Both the position numbers and the translations under genes were made by a program. A stretch of 64,000 bases of DNA from an uncultured Eubacteriales bacterium. GTDB taxonomy: Bacteria; Bacillota; Clostridia; Oscillospirales; Acutalibacteraceae. The notes beneath the pieces are model-generated. The model was given only the letters and a program-made list of their open reading frames with translations. It did not search any database and was not told where the DNA came from. Positions 14,957 through 22,972 of the stretch are shown in pieces (position 1 is the stretch's first letter; each line of letters starts with the position of its first letter). The stretch covers positions 186,001-250,000 of the forward strand of contig CAKTFN010000002.1 in the NCBI GenBank assembly GCA_934561055.1, in the 5' to 3' direction.

Positions 14957-15128
14957 TGATTTCCTACGCTACGGCTTATTTTTTTATGTTGTCGCTTTGA
15001 TTCGCACCGTGTACTATATCTTTCTATCCGTCCGCTCCGCTGGGGGCACTTTTGTCGAATGGGCTTTCCTTTCTCCGTCTTTATCTTTATGCTATCTCTT
15101 TGATTCGCACCGTGTACTATATCTCTTT

Positions 15129-15899
15129 ATCCGTCCGCTCCGCTGGGGGTACTTTTGTCGATTGATACAAAAGTACCCAAAAAATCGCTTTGAGTGCGCC
15201 GCATTTGGTGAACGAATTTTGATTTGCGGGGGAAAATCAAAATATCGCCCACCGATGCAGCTAAAGTTAGGCGGCGGTATACCCACGTTTAAGTTGGAGA
15301 AAATCCGCTTGAATTCAAAGCTTTTAGTTAAGATTGTTTAAAAGTAAAGATTCAAAAATGATAGGTTTTATCTCTGACTTGTGCGGATTTTAAGTGTTGA
15401 CTTTTCTGCTTACGCTTACTTGAATGTTGAAAAAATTTAAAGGAAGGGAATATTTCAAAATAAAGAACAAGAAATCCGCGGAGAAAAGAAAAGCGAAACG
15501 GTTCTTTTTTGCTTTCTCTGACTGAAAACCATGACAGAGTGTGGTTTAAAGATAATAGCGGATTGGTGTTTTTGAAAAGTGAGATTAGCAGACGAAACCG
15601 TTGTAGCCGCATCGGAAGCCGATATTTTCCTTTTTCCCCCGCAAAAGGGAAATTCGGTTTCCAAATGCGGCGTACCGAAAAGCGAATTTTTGGCAAGCGA
15701 TGGAAAGTCGGAGGGGCAAGAGGATTTTGCGTTGTATTTTTGTTTTGACAAGGATGAAAGCACAGCAATGGTTGTTCCATTGCGAGCATTTCAGACGCAG
15801 TCAAGGCGGAAATACAGCGTAAAAAACCTTGTCAATTCGGCTTTCCATTGCTTTGTTTTGTATCAATCGACAAAAGTGCCCCCGGCGGAGCGGACGGAT
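15129..15899 (-). mobile_element. MITE-like element, copy B, 771 bp, opposite orientation to copy A
   Basis: The interior 15300-15640 is the reverse complement of 8690-9020 with scattered changes (for example TTTTATCTCTGACTTGTGCG at 15367 and GTGAGATTAGCAGACGAAAC at 15579). The left terminal repeat is 15129-15260. The right repeat is split: inner part 15606-15690, outer 40 bases 15860-15899, with about 170 bases inserted between. The insert is itself a fold-back (AGCGATGGAAAG ... CTTTCCATTGCT; TTTTGACAAGG ... CCTTGTCAA). No coding capacity. Confidence 0.7.
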
Positions 15900-15967
15900 G
15901 TAAATTTAAAGATAAAACGTGCGGTTAAAGAAACAACATAAAAAATACACCGTAGCGTAGGAAATCT

Positions 15968-16017
15968 CTCCCTCAGTCGGCAGAGCCGACAGCTCCCTCA
16001 CAGGAGGGAGCCAAAGA
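15968..16017 (-). repeat. Hairpin repeat unit, copy 5 (inverted)
   Basis: Reverse complement of copies 2-4, closing the repeat block next to the DUF1846 gene. Confidence 0.75.
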
Positions 16018-16220
16018 AAAGTGATTCAATAATTGTCCTGTTTCGGGAATTTCAGCCGACAGCCAAAAGTATCCCCGGCACAGCGGACAGATAGAAAGAA
16101 ATAGTACACGGTGCGATTAAAACGATAATATAAAGAGAAAGAACGAAACCCCCGTGCGAGGAAGGACAGCATAAATTTAAAGAACACTCCCCGGCGAAGC
16201 GATAACAATGAAGCGATAAC

Positions 16221-16249
16221 AAAAAAGGCCGCAACCAAAAGATTGCGGC
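16221..16249 (-). terminator. Terminator after the DUF1846 gene
   Basis: GCCGCAAC (16228-16235) pairs with GATTGCGGC (16241-16249); on the minus strand CTTTTTTGTT follows. Confidence 0.8.
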
Positions 16250-16261
16250 GCTTGTTCTTTT

Positions 16262-17746
16262 TCAGATGTGATAAAGATTGTCGTTTTCATAATCCGGTTC
16301 GGTCGTCAAGTCAATTCCGAGCTTTGAAAAAATCTTGCTGTCCGTTCCGGAAAGAATGACCGAACAGTGAACCTGAGCCCCTTTGAGCATCGGAAGGAAG
16401 GAAAGTGCCTTTGCGGCATTTCGGTTCGTTGCGGCGGCAACGGAAAGAGCAACGAGAATTTCGTCAACATGAAGACGGGGGTTGCGGCTTCCGAGATAGT
16501 TCACTTTAAGGCTTTGAACCGGCTCGATGAGATCGGAGGGAATGAGTTCAAGCTCATCGTCGATTTTCGCAAGATACTTGAGCGCATTAAGCACAAGCGA
16601 GCTTGCCGCACCCAAAAGCTGCTTTGTTTTTCCCGTGATTACCGTTCCGTCGGAAAGCTCGATTGCGGCGGCCGGTGTTCCCGTCTTTTCCGCAATTTCG
16701 TTTGCGGCGGCAACAACTTTTCTGTCTGCGGTTGTAATGTTCGCCTTATTCAAAAGGAGTTCAAGCTTTTCAATCTCTTTTGAAACCTCAAGTCCTTTTC
16801 TGCGGTCACAGAGAGCTTTGTAATATCTTCTGATGATTTCCTGCTTTGCGGCGGTGCAAACGGCTTCGTCGTCAAAGATGCAGTAACCGGCCATGTTTAC
16901 ACCCATATCGGTCGGTGATTTATAAGGTGAGCTTCCGTAGATATTTTTGAACATTGCGTTCAGAACCGGAAAAATTTCAATGTCTCGGTTGTAGTTGACC
17001 GTTTTGATGTTGTATGCGTCAAGGTGGAACGGGTCGAGCATATTCACGTCGTTGAGGTCGGCGGTTGCCGCTTCATATGCGAGGTTGACCGGATGATTCA
17101 GCGGAAGGTTCCAAATCGGAAACGTTTCAAACTTTGCGTAGCCGGCCTCGATTCCTCTCAAATGCTCATGATAAAGCTGAGAAAGGCAGGTTGCCATTTT
17201 TCCGCTTCCGGGTCCGGGGGCGGTGACAACAACAAGGCGGCGTGTTGTTTCGATATATTCGTTCTTTCCGTAACCGTTTTCGGAAATGATTTTTTTCACG
17301 TTTGAAGGATAGCCTTCGATTTTATAATGAATAAAGACCGGAACGCCGAGAGCGCAAAGCTTTTGCTTGAAAACGTCTGCGCTGTCCTGTCCGCTGTACT
17401 GAGTGATTACAACCGAACCGACAAAAAGGCCGACGCTTCTGAAAAGGTCAATGAGACGGAGAACTTCCATGTCGTATGAAATGTTGAGATCGCCTCTGAG
17501 TTTTTTGCTTTCGATTGAGCCTGCGCTGACGGAAATCACGATTTCGGCCTCGTCCTTGAGTTCAAGAAGCATTCTCAGCTTGCTGTCCGGTTCAAAGCCG
17601 GGAAGAACCCTTGAAGCGTGGTTGTCGTCAAAAAGCTTTCCGCCGAACTCCATGTAAAGCTTTCCGCCGAAGCGGGAGATACGCTTTCTGATTTGTTCGG
17701 ACTGGGTTTTAATGTATTTATCGTTGTCAAAACCTTTTTTAAACAT
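16262..17746 (-). CDS. DUF1846 domain-containing protein
   Basis: This 494-residue cytosolic protein is a full-length member of DUF1846, a family widespread in Firmicutes with a solved structure but no firm function; an ATP-dependent role has been proposed. Signature stretches are FGGKLYMEFGGKLFDDNHASRVLPGF near the N-terminus, VVVTAPGPGSGKMATCLSQLYHE (a P-loop-like glycine-rich segment, about residues 185-207), NYNRDIEIFPVL, and SPTDMGVNMAGYCI. I choose the ATG at 17746: GGAGAG lies seven bases before it, whereas the in-frame ATG two codons earlier would be too close. It is monocistronic and sits between repeat block 2 and a Cys-rich protein gene. Confidence 0.93.
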   Translation of the reverse strand: MFKKGFDNDKYIKTQSEQIRKRISRFGGKLYMEFGGKLFDDNHASRVLPGFEPDSKLRMLLELKDEAEIVISVSAGSIESKKLRGDLNISYDMEVLRLIDLFRSVGLFVGSVVITQYSGQDSADVFKQKLCALGVPVFIHYKIEGYPSNVKKIISENGYGKNEYIETTRRLVVVTAPGPGSGKMATCLSQLYHEHLRGIEAGYAKFETFPIWNLPLNHPVNLAYEAATADLNDVNMLDPFHLDAYNIKTVNYNRDIEIFPVLNAMFKNIYGSSPYKSPTDMGVNMAGYCIFDDEAVCTAAKQEIIRRYYKALCDRRKGLEVSKEIEKLELLLNKANITTADRKVVAAANEIAEKTGTPAAAIELSDGTVITGKTKQLLGAASSLVLNALKYLAKIDDELELIPSDLIEPVQSLKVNYLGSRNPRLHVDEILVALSVAAATNRNAAKALSFLPMLKGAQVHCSVILSGTDSKIFSKLGIDLTTEPDYENDNLYHI

Positions 17747-17906
17747 CTTCATTCTCTCCGAATTCAAAATTTTCGGGCAACTGCGGTTGCCGGGCATAAA
17801 TCAGCCGCCGAATCAAAAACATCCGAGTATTGACCGGCGGGATTAAAAATACAAGACATACTATATCAAATTTCATCCGTCTTTTCAATAAGCACAGAAA
17901 AATTTT

Positions 17907-18380
17907 TCAGCCGAGAAGTCTTTTTTCAAAATCAATCTCTTTTGAAACCTCCTCGATAAAGCGAAAACAATCTTCGTCACGAACGAGAAATTCTCCGACT
18001 TTTTGAACCCTTTTGAAAAACCTTTTGCTGAACCTCACGTCCTTTGCGTTTTTCACAAGGGGACAGACCGAAAACCCTCTGTAATCAAGCGAAACGAAAA
18101 CCCGTCCTTTCTCATCGACGCAGGGAAAAAGCGGAAAAAGGCGGCAGGAAAGCGGCCTTTCTTCCCGGTTGCAGCTTCCGCCGCAGACGGCGAGCCTGAC
18201 GTTTTCTTTTTCCGTAACCGTGAGCGTTGTTTTTTCAAAAGGGAAAAGGAGCATTCCAGTTCTTTCGTCTCCGCGGCAGCAGCTCTTTTCGCAAAGAACG
18301 CCGCAATCCTTTCCGAGAGGCGTTTTGTTTGCGAGAATTCTTTTCGCCGTTTCATAGAGATTATCGTAATATCCGTTCAT
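17907..18380 (-). CDS. Cys-rich cytosolic protein, function unknown
   Basis: This 157-residue protein has paired cysteines: DCGVLCEKSCCRGDE near residues 25-39, then VCGGSC, LSCRLFPLFPC and FSVCPL. The CxxxCxxSCC and CR-LFP-x-PC pattern resembles the YkgJ-type 'cysteine cluster' proteins proposed to hold zinc or iron, and similar proteins occur in Ruminococcaceae, but I cannot name the family with certainty. The ATG at 18380 is spaced nine bases from AGG; an ATG at 18389 overlaps the upstream stop (ATGA) and is the alternative. It is translationally coupled to the YhhN gene before it. Confidence 0.7.
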   Translation of the reverse strand: MNGYYDNLYETAKRILANKTPLGKDCGVLCEKSCCRGDERTGMLLFPFEKTTLTVTEKENVRLAVCGGSCNREERPLSCRLFPLFPCVDEKGRVFVSLDYRGFSVCPLVKNAKDVRFSKRFFKRVQKVGEFLVRDEDCFRFIEEVSKEIDFEKRLLG

Positions 18381-18385
18381 TTTTA

Positions 18386-19039
18386 TCATCCTATCATGAG
18401 AACGCCCTGCGTGATGCAGAACTCTGCGATTATATATGTGAGCATAACAAGAAAGTATTTGCGGCGCAAGGGCTTTTTGTAAAAATCGTTGAAAAACAAA
18501 AGAATATCGGAAACATAAAACGACACCGCACCGAAAAAAACGAGAGCCGAGCCGAAAGACGGCCTTGAAAGAAGGAGCATGAACGCAAAAAGATTCATCG
18601 CTCCGTTGAACGCAAGATATGCGATCATTCCGAAAAGTGTTTTTGCGTCCGCTCCGTTTTTAAGCTTTTTGAAAACCAAAAAGGCCGCAACGAAGTATAC
18701 CGCAAAACAGACCGCAACAAGAGGATAATTCACCGCCGAAAAGTCGGTAAGCTGTGCATACCGAAGGATGAAACACACTTGAGAAACAAGAAAGCCCGCT
18801 CCGCCGACGGCGAAAAAGACGAGTCCCGGCGGCATGAGAAAAATGTCTCCGATTAAACTTCCGACGAGGGCGGCAATCATCAAGCCGCTTTTCTCCTTTG
18901 CCAAAAAAAGATAGTAAAACAAAAGGAAAAGAAGAATGAACGCTTTTGTTGCGTACCGAACGGACTTTTTGTCAAAAAAGCTCGCAACAAGGTGAACGGC
19001 ACCGAAGCAAAAGAATAAAACGAGAAAAACGGTTTTCAT
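18386..19039 (-). CDS. YhhN family membrane protein (lysoplasmalogenase-like)
   Basis: This 217-residue protein has about seven or eight membrane helices. Family motifs are SLIGDIFLMPP near residue 62, ARYAQ/LRYAQ-type text after it, and FYVSDILLFFNDF near residue 178, with conserved acidic residues inside helices as in YhhN/TMEM86. Members hydrolyse the vinyl ether bond of lysoplasmalogens, and plasmalogens are made by many anaerobic Clostridia, so an envelope-lipid role is likely. GGAGG precedes the ATG. The stop overlaps the next gene. Confidence 0.85.
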   Translation of the reverse strand: MKTVFLVLFFCFGAVHLVASFFDKKSVRYATKAFILLFLLFYYLFLAKEKSGLMIAALVGSLIGDIFLMPPGLVFFAVGGAGFLVSQVCFILRYAQLTDFSAVNYPLVAVCFAVYFVAAFLVFKKLKNGADAKTLFGMIAYLAFNGAMNLFAFMLLLSRPSFGSALVFFGAVSFYVSDILLFFNDFYKKPLRRKYFLVMLTYIIAEFCITQGVLMIG

Positions 19040-19234
19040 TTTTATCCTCCGTTGTTTTTTTTATTTCATTTTACATCATTACACTCTTTCGGTCAATACG
19101 AAAAGGCAAATGTTGCCGAACCGATGTTTAATGTCGGATTTAATTTTGGGTGGTATTTATAATAAGTATCGTTTTGTCACAAAAAAGTTTTCAAAAAGTT
19201 TTTAAATTTCCCAATTAAATTTCCCTTTTTGCGG

Positions 19235-19263
19235 TTGCATATGACTCTTATTTATAGTATAAT
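19235..19263 (+). promoter_or_regulatory. Sigma-A promoter for nifS-thiI
   Basis: TTGCAT (19235-19240), 17-base spacer, TATAAT (19258-19263), 32 bases before the TTG start. Confidence 0.75.
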
Positions 19264-19295
19264 AAACGGTAACTATAATGAGGGGGTATGCCTGT

Positions 19296-20423
19296 TTGGA
19301 AGCTTATCTTGACAACAGCGCAACAACAAAGCCCTGTGAGGGCGCAAAAAAAAGAATCAACGAAGCGCTCGATTTTCTTTGGGGCAACCCCTCTTCACTC
19401 CACGACATCGGACTTTCCGCCGAAATTTTGCTCGACGACTCAAGAAAAGCCGTTTCATCCCTCCTTTCATGCAAAGAAAACGAGCTTTACTTTACTTCGG
19501 GCGGAACGGAAAGCAACAACATCGCCCTTTTCGGTGCGGCTCATGCGATGAAAAAAAAGGGAAAGAAGCTTGTTGTTTCTTCGGTTGAACATCCGAGCGT
19601 TTCAAGGGTTTTTGATGAACTCGAACAAGAGGGCTTTGAAGTTTTTCGTCTTCCGGTTGACCGTTTCGGCGTTGTTTCAAAAGAAGCGCTTGAAAACGCG
19701 GTTGACGAAAACACGGTTCTTGTCAGCATGATGGCGGTCAACAACGAGCTCGGTTCGGTTGAGCCGATTGAGGAGCTTTCAAAAATCGTCAGGGAAAAAC
19801 ACTCCCCGGCGCTTATTCACGTTGACGCGGTTCAGGCGTTCGGAAAAATACCGCTGAATGTTAAAAAGTCCGGCGTTGACCTCATGAGCGTCAGCGCACA
19901 CAAAATCCACGGCGTCAAGGGTGCGGGCGCACTTTTCGTCAGGGACGGCGTTCACCTTGCTCCCCACGTTTTCGGCGGCGGACAGGAAAAGAACATTCGT
20001 CCGGGAACCGAACCTCTTCCGGCGATCGCCGCTTTTTACGGTGCGGCAGAGGAAGTGAGCATCAGAAAATCACTTCCGTATGTTACTTCGCTTCGGGACG
20101 AATTTGTGACCGAACTTTCAAAAATCGACGGTGTTGTAATCAACAGCGGAGAAAACGCATTGCCGTATATCGTCAATATTTCACTTCCGGGAAGACCGTC
20201 CGAAGCGGTTCTCAACTTCCTTTCTTCAAAAAGAATCTTTGTTTCCGCCGGCTCAGCCTGTGCAAAGGGTCACAGAAGTCCGACCCTCACCGCCGCCGGC
20301 CTTGAAACCGAACTTGTCAATTCCTCACTCAGAATCAGCCTTTCAAGGTTCACAACGAAAGAAGAACTTGATTTTTGCCTTGAAGGAATCGAAAGCGCAA
20401 TCAAAGCAATTCGCAAAAAGTAA
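19296..20423 (+). CDS. Cysteine desulfurase (NifS/IscS-like, ThiI partner)
   Basis: This 375-residue PLP enzyme converts cysteine to alanine and hands on a persulfide. Visible are YLDNSATTKP at the N-terminus, FTSGGTESNN, HVDAVQAFGK, the PLP lysine in SAHKIHG near residue 203, and the active-site Cys in SAGSACAKGHRSP. I choose the TTG at 19296: the strong AGGGGGT site is eight bases upstream and the protein then starts MEAYLDNSATT; the ATG at 19278 precedes that site. The thiI gene follows 24 bp later, so this is the NifZ-type desulfurase that supplies sulfur for 4-thiouridine in tRNA. Confidence 0.92.
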   Translation: MEAYLDNSATTKPCEGAKKRINEALDFLWGNPSSLHDIGLSAEILLDDSRKAVSSLLSCKENELYFTSGGTESNNIALFGAAHAMKKKGKKLVVSSVEHPSVSRVFDELEQEGFEVFRLPVDRFGVVSKEALENAVDENTVLVSMMAVNNELGSVEPIEELSKIVREKHSPALIHVDAVQAFGKIPLNVKKSGVDLMSVSAHKIHGVKGAGALFVRDGVHLAPHVFGGGQEKNIRPGTEPLPAIAAFYGAAEEVSIRKSLPYVTSLRDEFVTELSKIDGVVINSGENALPYIVNISLPGRPSEAVLNFLSSKRIFVSAGSACAKGHRSPTLTAAGLETELVNSSLRISLSRFTTKEELDFCLEGIESAIKAIRKK

Positions 20424-20447
20424 AATCATTTCGGAGAGATAAAATTA

Positions 20448-21623
20448 ATGAAAAAAGTTATTCTCATCAAAAACGGAGAGCTTGTTCTCAAGGGACTCAA
20501 CCGCTCAACGTTTGAAGATATGCTCATCAAAAACATGCGCCGCAGACTTTCGCCGCTCGGCACATTCGGCTTTACAAAAGCTCAGTCAACAATCATTGCA
20601 GAGCCGCAGGACGAAGACATCGACTTTGACGAAGCCGTTGAACGCATCAAGTGCGTTTTCGGAATAGTTGCTTTTTCCGTTGCGGGTGTGACGGAAAAAG
20701 ACCTTGAAAAAATCAAGGAAGCCGTTATGGACTTTCTCGGCGACGACCTTCGCTCGGTAAAAACTTTTAAAGTCAACGCAAAACGCAGCGACAAAAAGTT
20801 TCAATATAAATCACCGGAAATCTGCCGTGAAGTCGGCGGATACATCCTTTCAAAAATTCCGTCGCTTAAAGTTGACGTTCACAATCCCGAACTCACCGTC
20901 ACCGTTGAAGTCCGTGACAGGCACGTTTTTGTTCACGGAAACCAAATCAAGGGTGCCGGCGGAATGCCCGTCGGCTCATCGGGAAGAGCGGCGCTCCTTC
21001 TTTCCGGCGGAATCGACAGTCCCGTTGCCGGCTACATGATGGCAAAAAGAGGCCTTGTTCTCACGGCGATTCACTTTGCCGCTCCGCCGTATACCAGCCC
21101 GAGAGCGGAGCTCAAGGTCAAAAAGCTCGCCTCGCTCGTTGCGAGATACAGCGGAAGAATTAATTTTGCCGTTGTTCCGTTCACCGAAATTCAAGAGCAC
21201 ATCAAGGACAACTGCCCCGAAGAACTTTTCACGATCATCATGCGCCGCCTTATGATGAAGGTTGCGCTGAGAATCGCAAAGCAGGACAAATGTCAGGCGC
21301 TCATCACCGGTGAAAGCCTCGGCCAGGTTGCGTCGCAGACAATCGGCGCAATCGCCTGCACGGACGCGGTTTCGACAATGCCCGTTTTCCGCCCCTGCAT
21401 CGGAATGGACAAAGAGGAGATCATCTCAATCGCAAGAAAGATTGATACTTTTGAAACCTCACTCGAACCTTATGAGGACTGCTGCACGGTCTTCACTCCG
21501 AAACACCCGAGAACCCGTCCGACGCTTGAACTCATTGAAGAAGCGGAAGCGAAGGTTGACTTTGAAGAGATGATTCAAAAGGCGGTTTTTGAAACAAGGT
21601 TTTGCTCGGTTGACGGGGAATAA
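20448..21623 (+). CDS. thiI: tRNA 4-thiouridine synthase ThiI
   Basis: The product (391 residues) adenylates U8 of tRNA and inserts sulfur. Domains in order: N-terminal ferredoxin-like domain (ILIKNGELVLKGLNR), THUMP (about residues 60-165), then the PP-loop ATPase with SGGIDSPVAGYMMAKRG near residue 185 and GESLGQVASQT near 293. There is no C-terminal rhodanese domain, which is normal for Firmicutes, where the partner desulfurase (the gene upstream) donates sulfur directly. GGAGAG precedes the ATG. Confidence 0.95.
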   Translation: MKKVILIKNGELVLKGLNRSTFEDMLIKNMRRRLSPLGTFGFTKAQSTIIAEPQDEDIDFDEAVERIKCVFGIVAFSVAGVTEKDLEKIKEAVMDFLGDDLRSVKTFKVNAKRSDKKFQYKSPEICREVGGYILSKIPSLKVDVHNPELTVTVEVRDRHVFVHGNQIKGAGGMPVGSSGRAALLLSGGIDSPVAGYMMAKRGLVLTAIHFAAPPYTSPRAELKVKKLASLVARYSGRINFAVVPFTEIQEHIKDNCPEELFTIIMRRLMMKVALRIAKQDKCQALITGESLGQVASQTIGAIACTDAVSTMPVFRPCIGMDKEEIISIARKIDTFETSLEPYEDCCTVFTPKHPRTRPTLELIEEAEAKVDFEEMIQKAVFETRFCSVDGE

Positions 21624-21671
21624 AGATAATTTCAGATATTAGATAACAGATATTTCAGAAGGTAATGGATT

Positions 21672-22958
21672 ATGAAGTGTGAACTCGTTTTCGTCGGAAC
21701 GGAACTTCTCCTCGGCGATATTCTCAACACAAACGCTCAGTATCTTTCAAAAAAGCTTGCGGCGCTCGGATTCGACGTTCTTTTTCAGTGCGTTGTCGGC
21801 GACAACCCGGAAAGGCTCAAAGAGGTTTTGAAAGAGGGTCTTGAACGAGCGGACATCATCATCACAACGGGCGGTCTCGGACCGACGAAGGACGACCTGA
21901 CAAAAGAGGTCTGCGCTTCAATGTTCTCTCTGCCGCTTGAAATGCACGAAGAAAGTCTCAAACGTGTTCACGATTATTTCAAAGCGAAGAACGCCCCGAT
22001 GCCGAAAAGCAACGAAAAGCAGGCGCTTATGCCGCGCGGCGCAGTCGTTTTCAAAAACGACAACGGAACCGCTCCCGGTTGCGCGATTGAAAAAGACGGA
22101 AAGCACATCATCATTCTCCCCGGCCCTCCGAGAGAGATGCACATGATGTTTGAAAACGGCGCACTGCCGTATCTCAAAAAGTATTCCACTCATGTTATAA
22201 TTTCTCACTCGGTTCGTACCTTCGGAATCGGCGAAAGCCTTATGGCGGAAAAAGCGGGCGAACTTCTCGATATGCAAAACCCGACCGTTGCACCCTATGC
22301 AAAAAGCGGCGAAGCCCTCCTTCGTGTTACCGCAAAGGCAGAAACCGAAGACGAAGCCGAAAAACTCATTGCTCCCGTTATCGGTGAAATCAAAAACCGT
22401 CTCGGCTCGCTCGTTTACGGAATCGACACCGGAAGCATGGAAGAAGCTGTTGTTGCCCTTTTGAAAGAGAAAAAGCTTTCTCTTTCAACGGCGGAAAGCT
22501 GCACCGGAGGTCTCATCGCAAAAAGAATCACCGATATTCCCGGTGCATCGGACGTTTTCGGCTGCGGAATCGTTTCCTATTCAAACGAAGTCAAGCACTC
22601 CGTTCTCGGTGTTCAAAACGAACTTCTTGAAAAATACGGAGCCGTGAGCGAAGCGGTTGCCGCTTCAATGGCGCTCGGCGCAAAAAAAGCCTCCGGCGCC
22701 GATATTGCCGTTTCGGTAACCGGAATTGCCGGCCCCGCTTCGGACAACACAAACAAACCCGTCGGACTTGTTTTCATTGCGGTTACCGACGGAAAAAACT
22801 TCAGAATCAAAAAACTTCTCACGGGTCACGCCGAAAAAGGCTGCCGTGATTACAACCGAACGGTCAGCGCATCGGTTGCCCTCAACGAAGTCAGACTTTT
22901 CATTCTTGAGAAAAAAAGCAACAAAAAAGATATTGATTCTTATATTAAATCATTTTAA
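21672..22958 (+). CDS. cinA: Competence/damage-inducible protein CinA
   Basis: This 428-residue protein has an N-terminal MoCF/COG1058 domain (ELVFVGTELLLGDILNTNAQYL, TTGGLGPTKDDLT, LPGPPREM) and a C-terminal CinA domain (LSTAESCTGGLIAKRITDIPGAS from about residue 272, and VTGIAGPASDNTNKPVG). The latter domain often has nicotinamide-nucleotide amidase activity and the former can act as a pyrophosphatase on ADP-ribose-type substrates. Full length. It follows thiI by 48 bp and leads into the sortase gene after 14 bp, so all four genes from 19296 may be one transcript. Confidence 0.95.
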   Translation: MKCELVFVGTELLLGDILNTNAQYLSKKLAALGFDVLFQCVVGDNPERLKEVLKEGLERADIIITTGGLGPTKDDLTKEVCASMFSLPLEMHEESLKRVHDYFKAKNAPMPKSNEKQALMPRGAVVFKNDNGTAPGCAIEKDGKHIIILPGPPREMHMMFENGALPYLKKYSTHVIISHSVRTFGIGESLMAEKAGELLDMQNPTVAPYAKSGEALLRVTAKAETEDEAEKLIAPVIGEIKNRLGSLVYGIDTGSMEEAVVALLKEKKLSLSTAESCTGGLIAKRITDIPGASDVFGCGIVSYSNEVKHSVLGVQNELLEKYGAVSEAVAASMALGAKKASGADIAVSVTGIAGPASDNTNKPVGLVFIAVTDGKNFRIKKLLTGHAEKGCRDYNRTVSASVALNEVRLFILEKKSNKKDIDSYIKSF

Positions 22959-22972
22959 AGGATAATGCAGAT

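Larger units (their letters stand above)
14640..16210. repeat. Non-coding composite repeat block 2
   Basis: About 1.6 kb without a credible gene, built from the same modules as 7870-9190: hairpin units at 14712-14760 and 14907-14956 (plus) and 15968-16017 (minus), the linker CTGTCGGCTGAAATTCCCGAA at about 14670, 14863 and (inverted) 16046, a 38-base orphan element end at 15021-15058, and full element B. The outermost modules face each other, so the whole block is roughly palindromic. Confidence 0.75.

Noticed and set aside
14997..16238. Frames up to 150 codons in repeat block 2
   Set aside because: The same peptides appear from both element copies in both orientations, as expected of repeats; no start signals.
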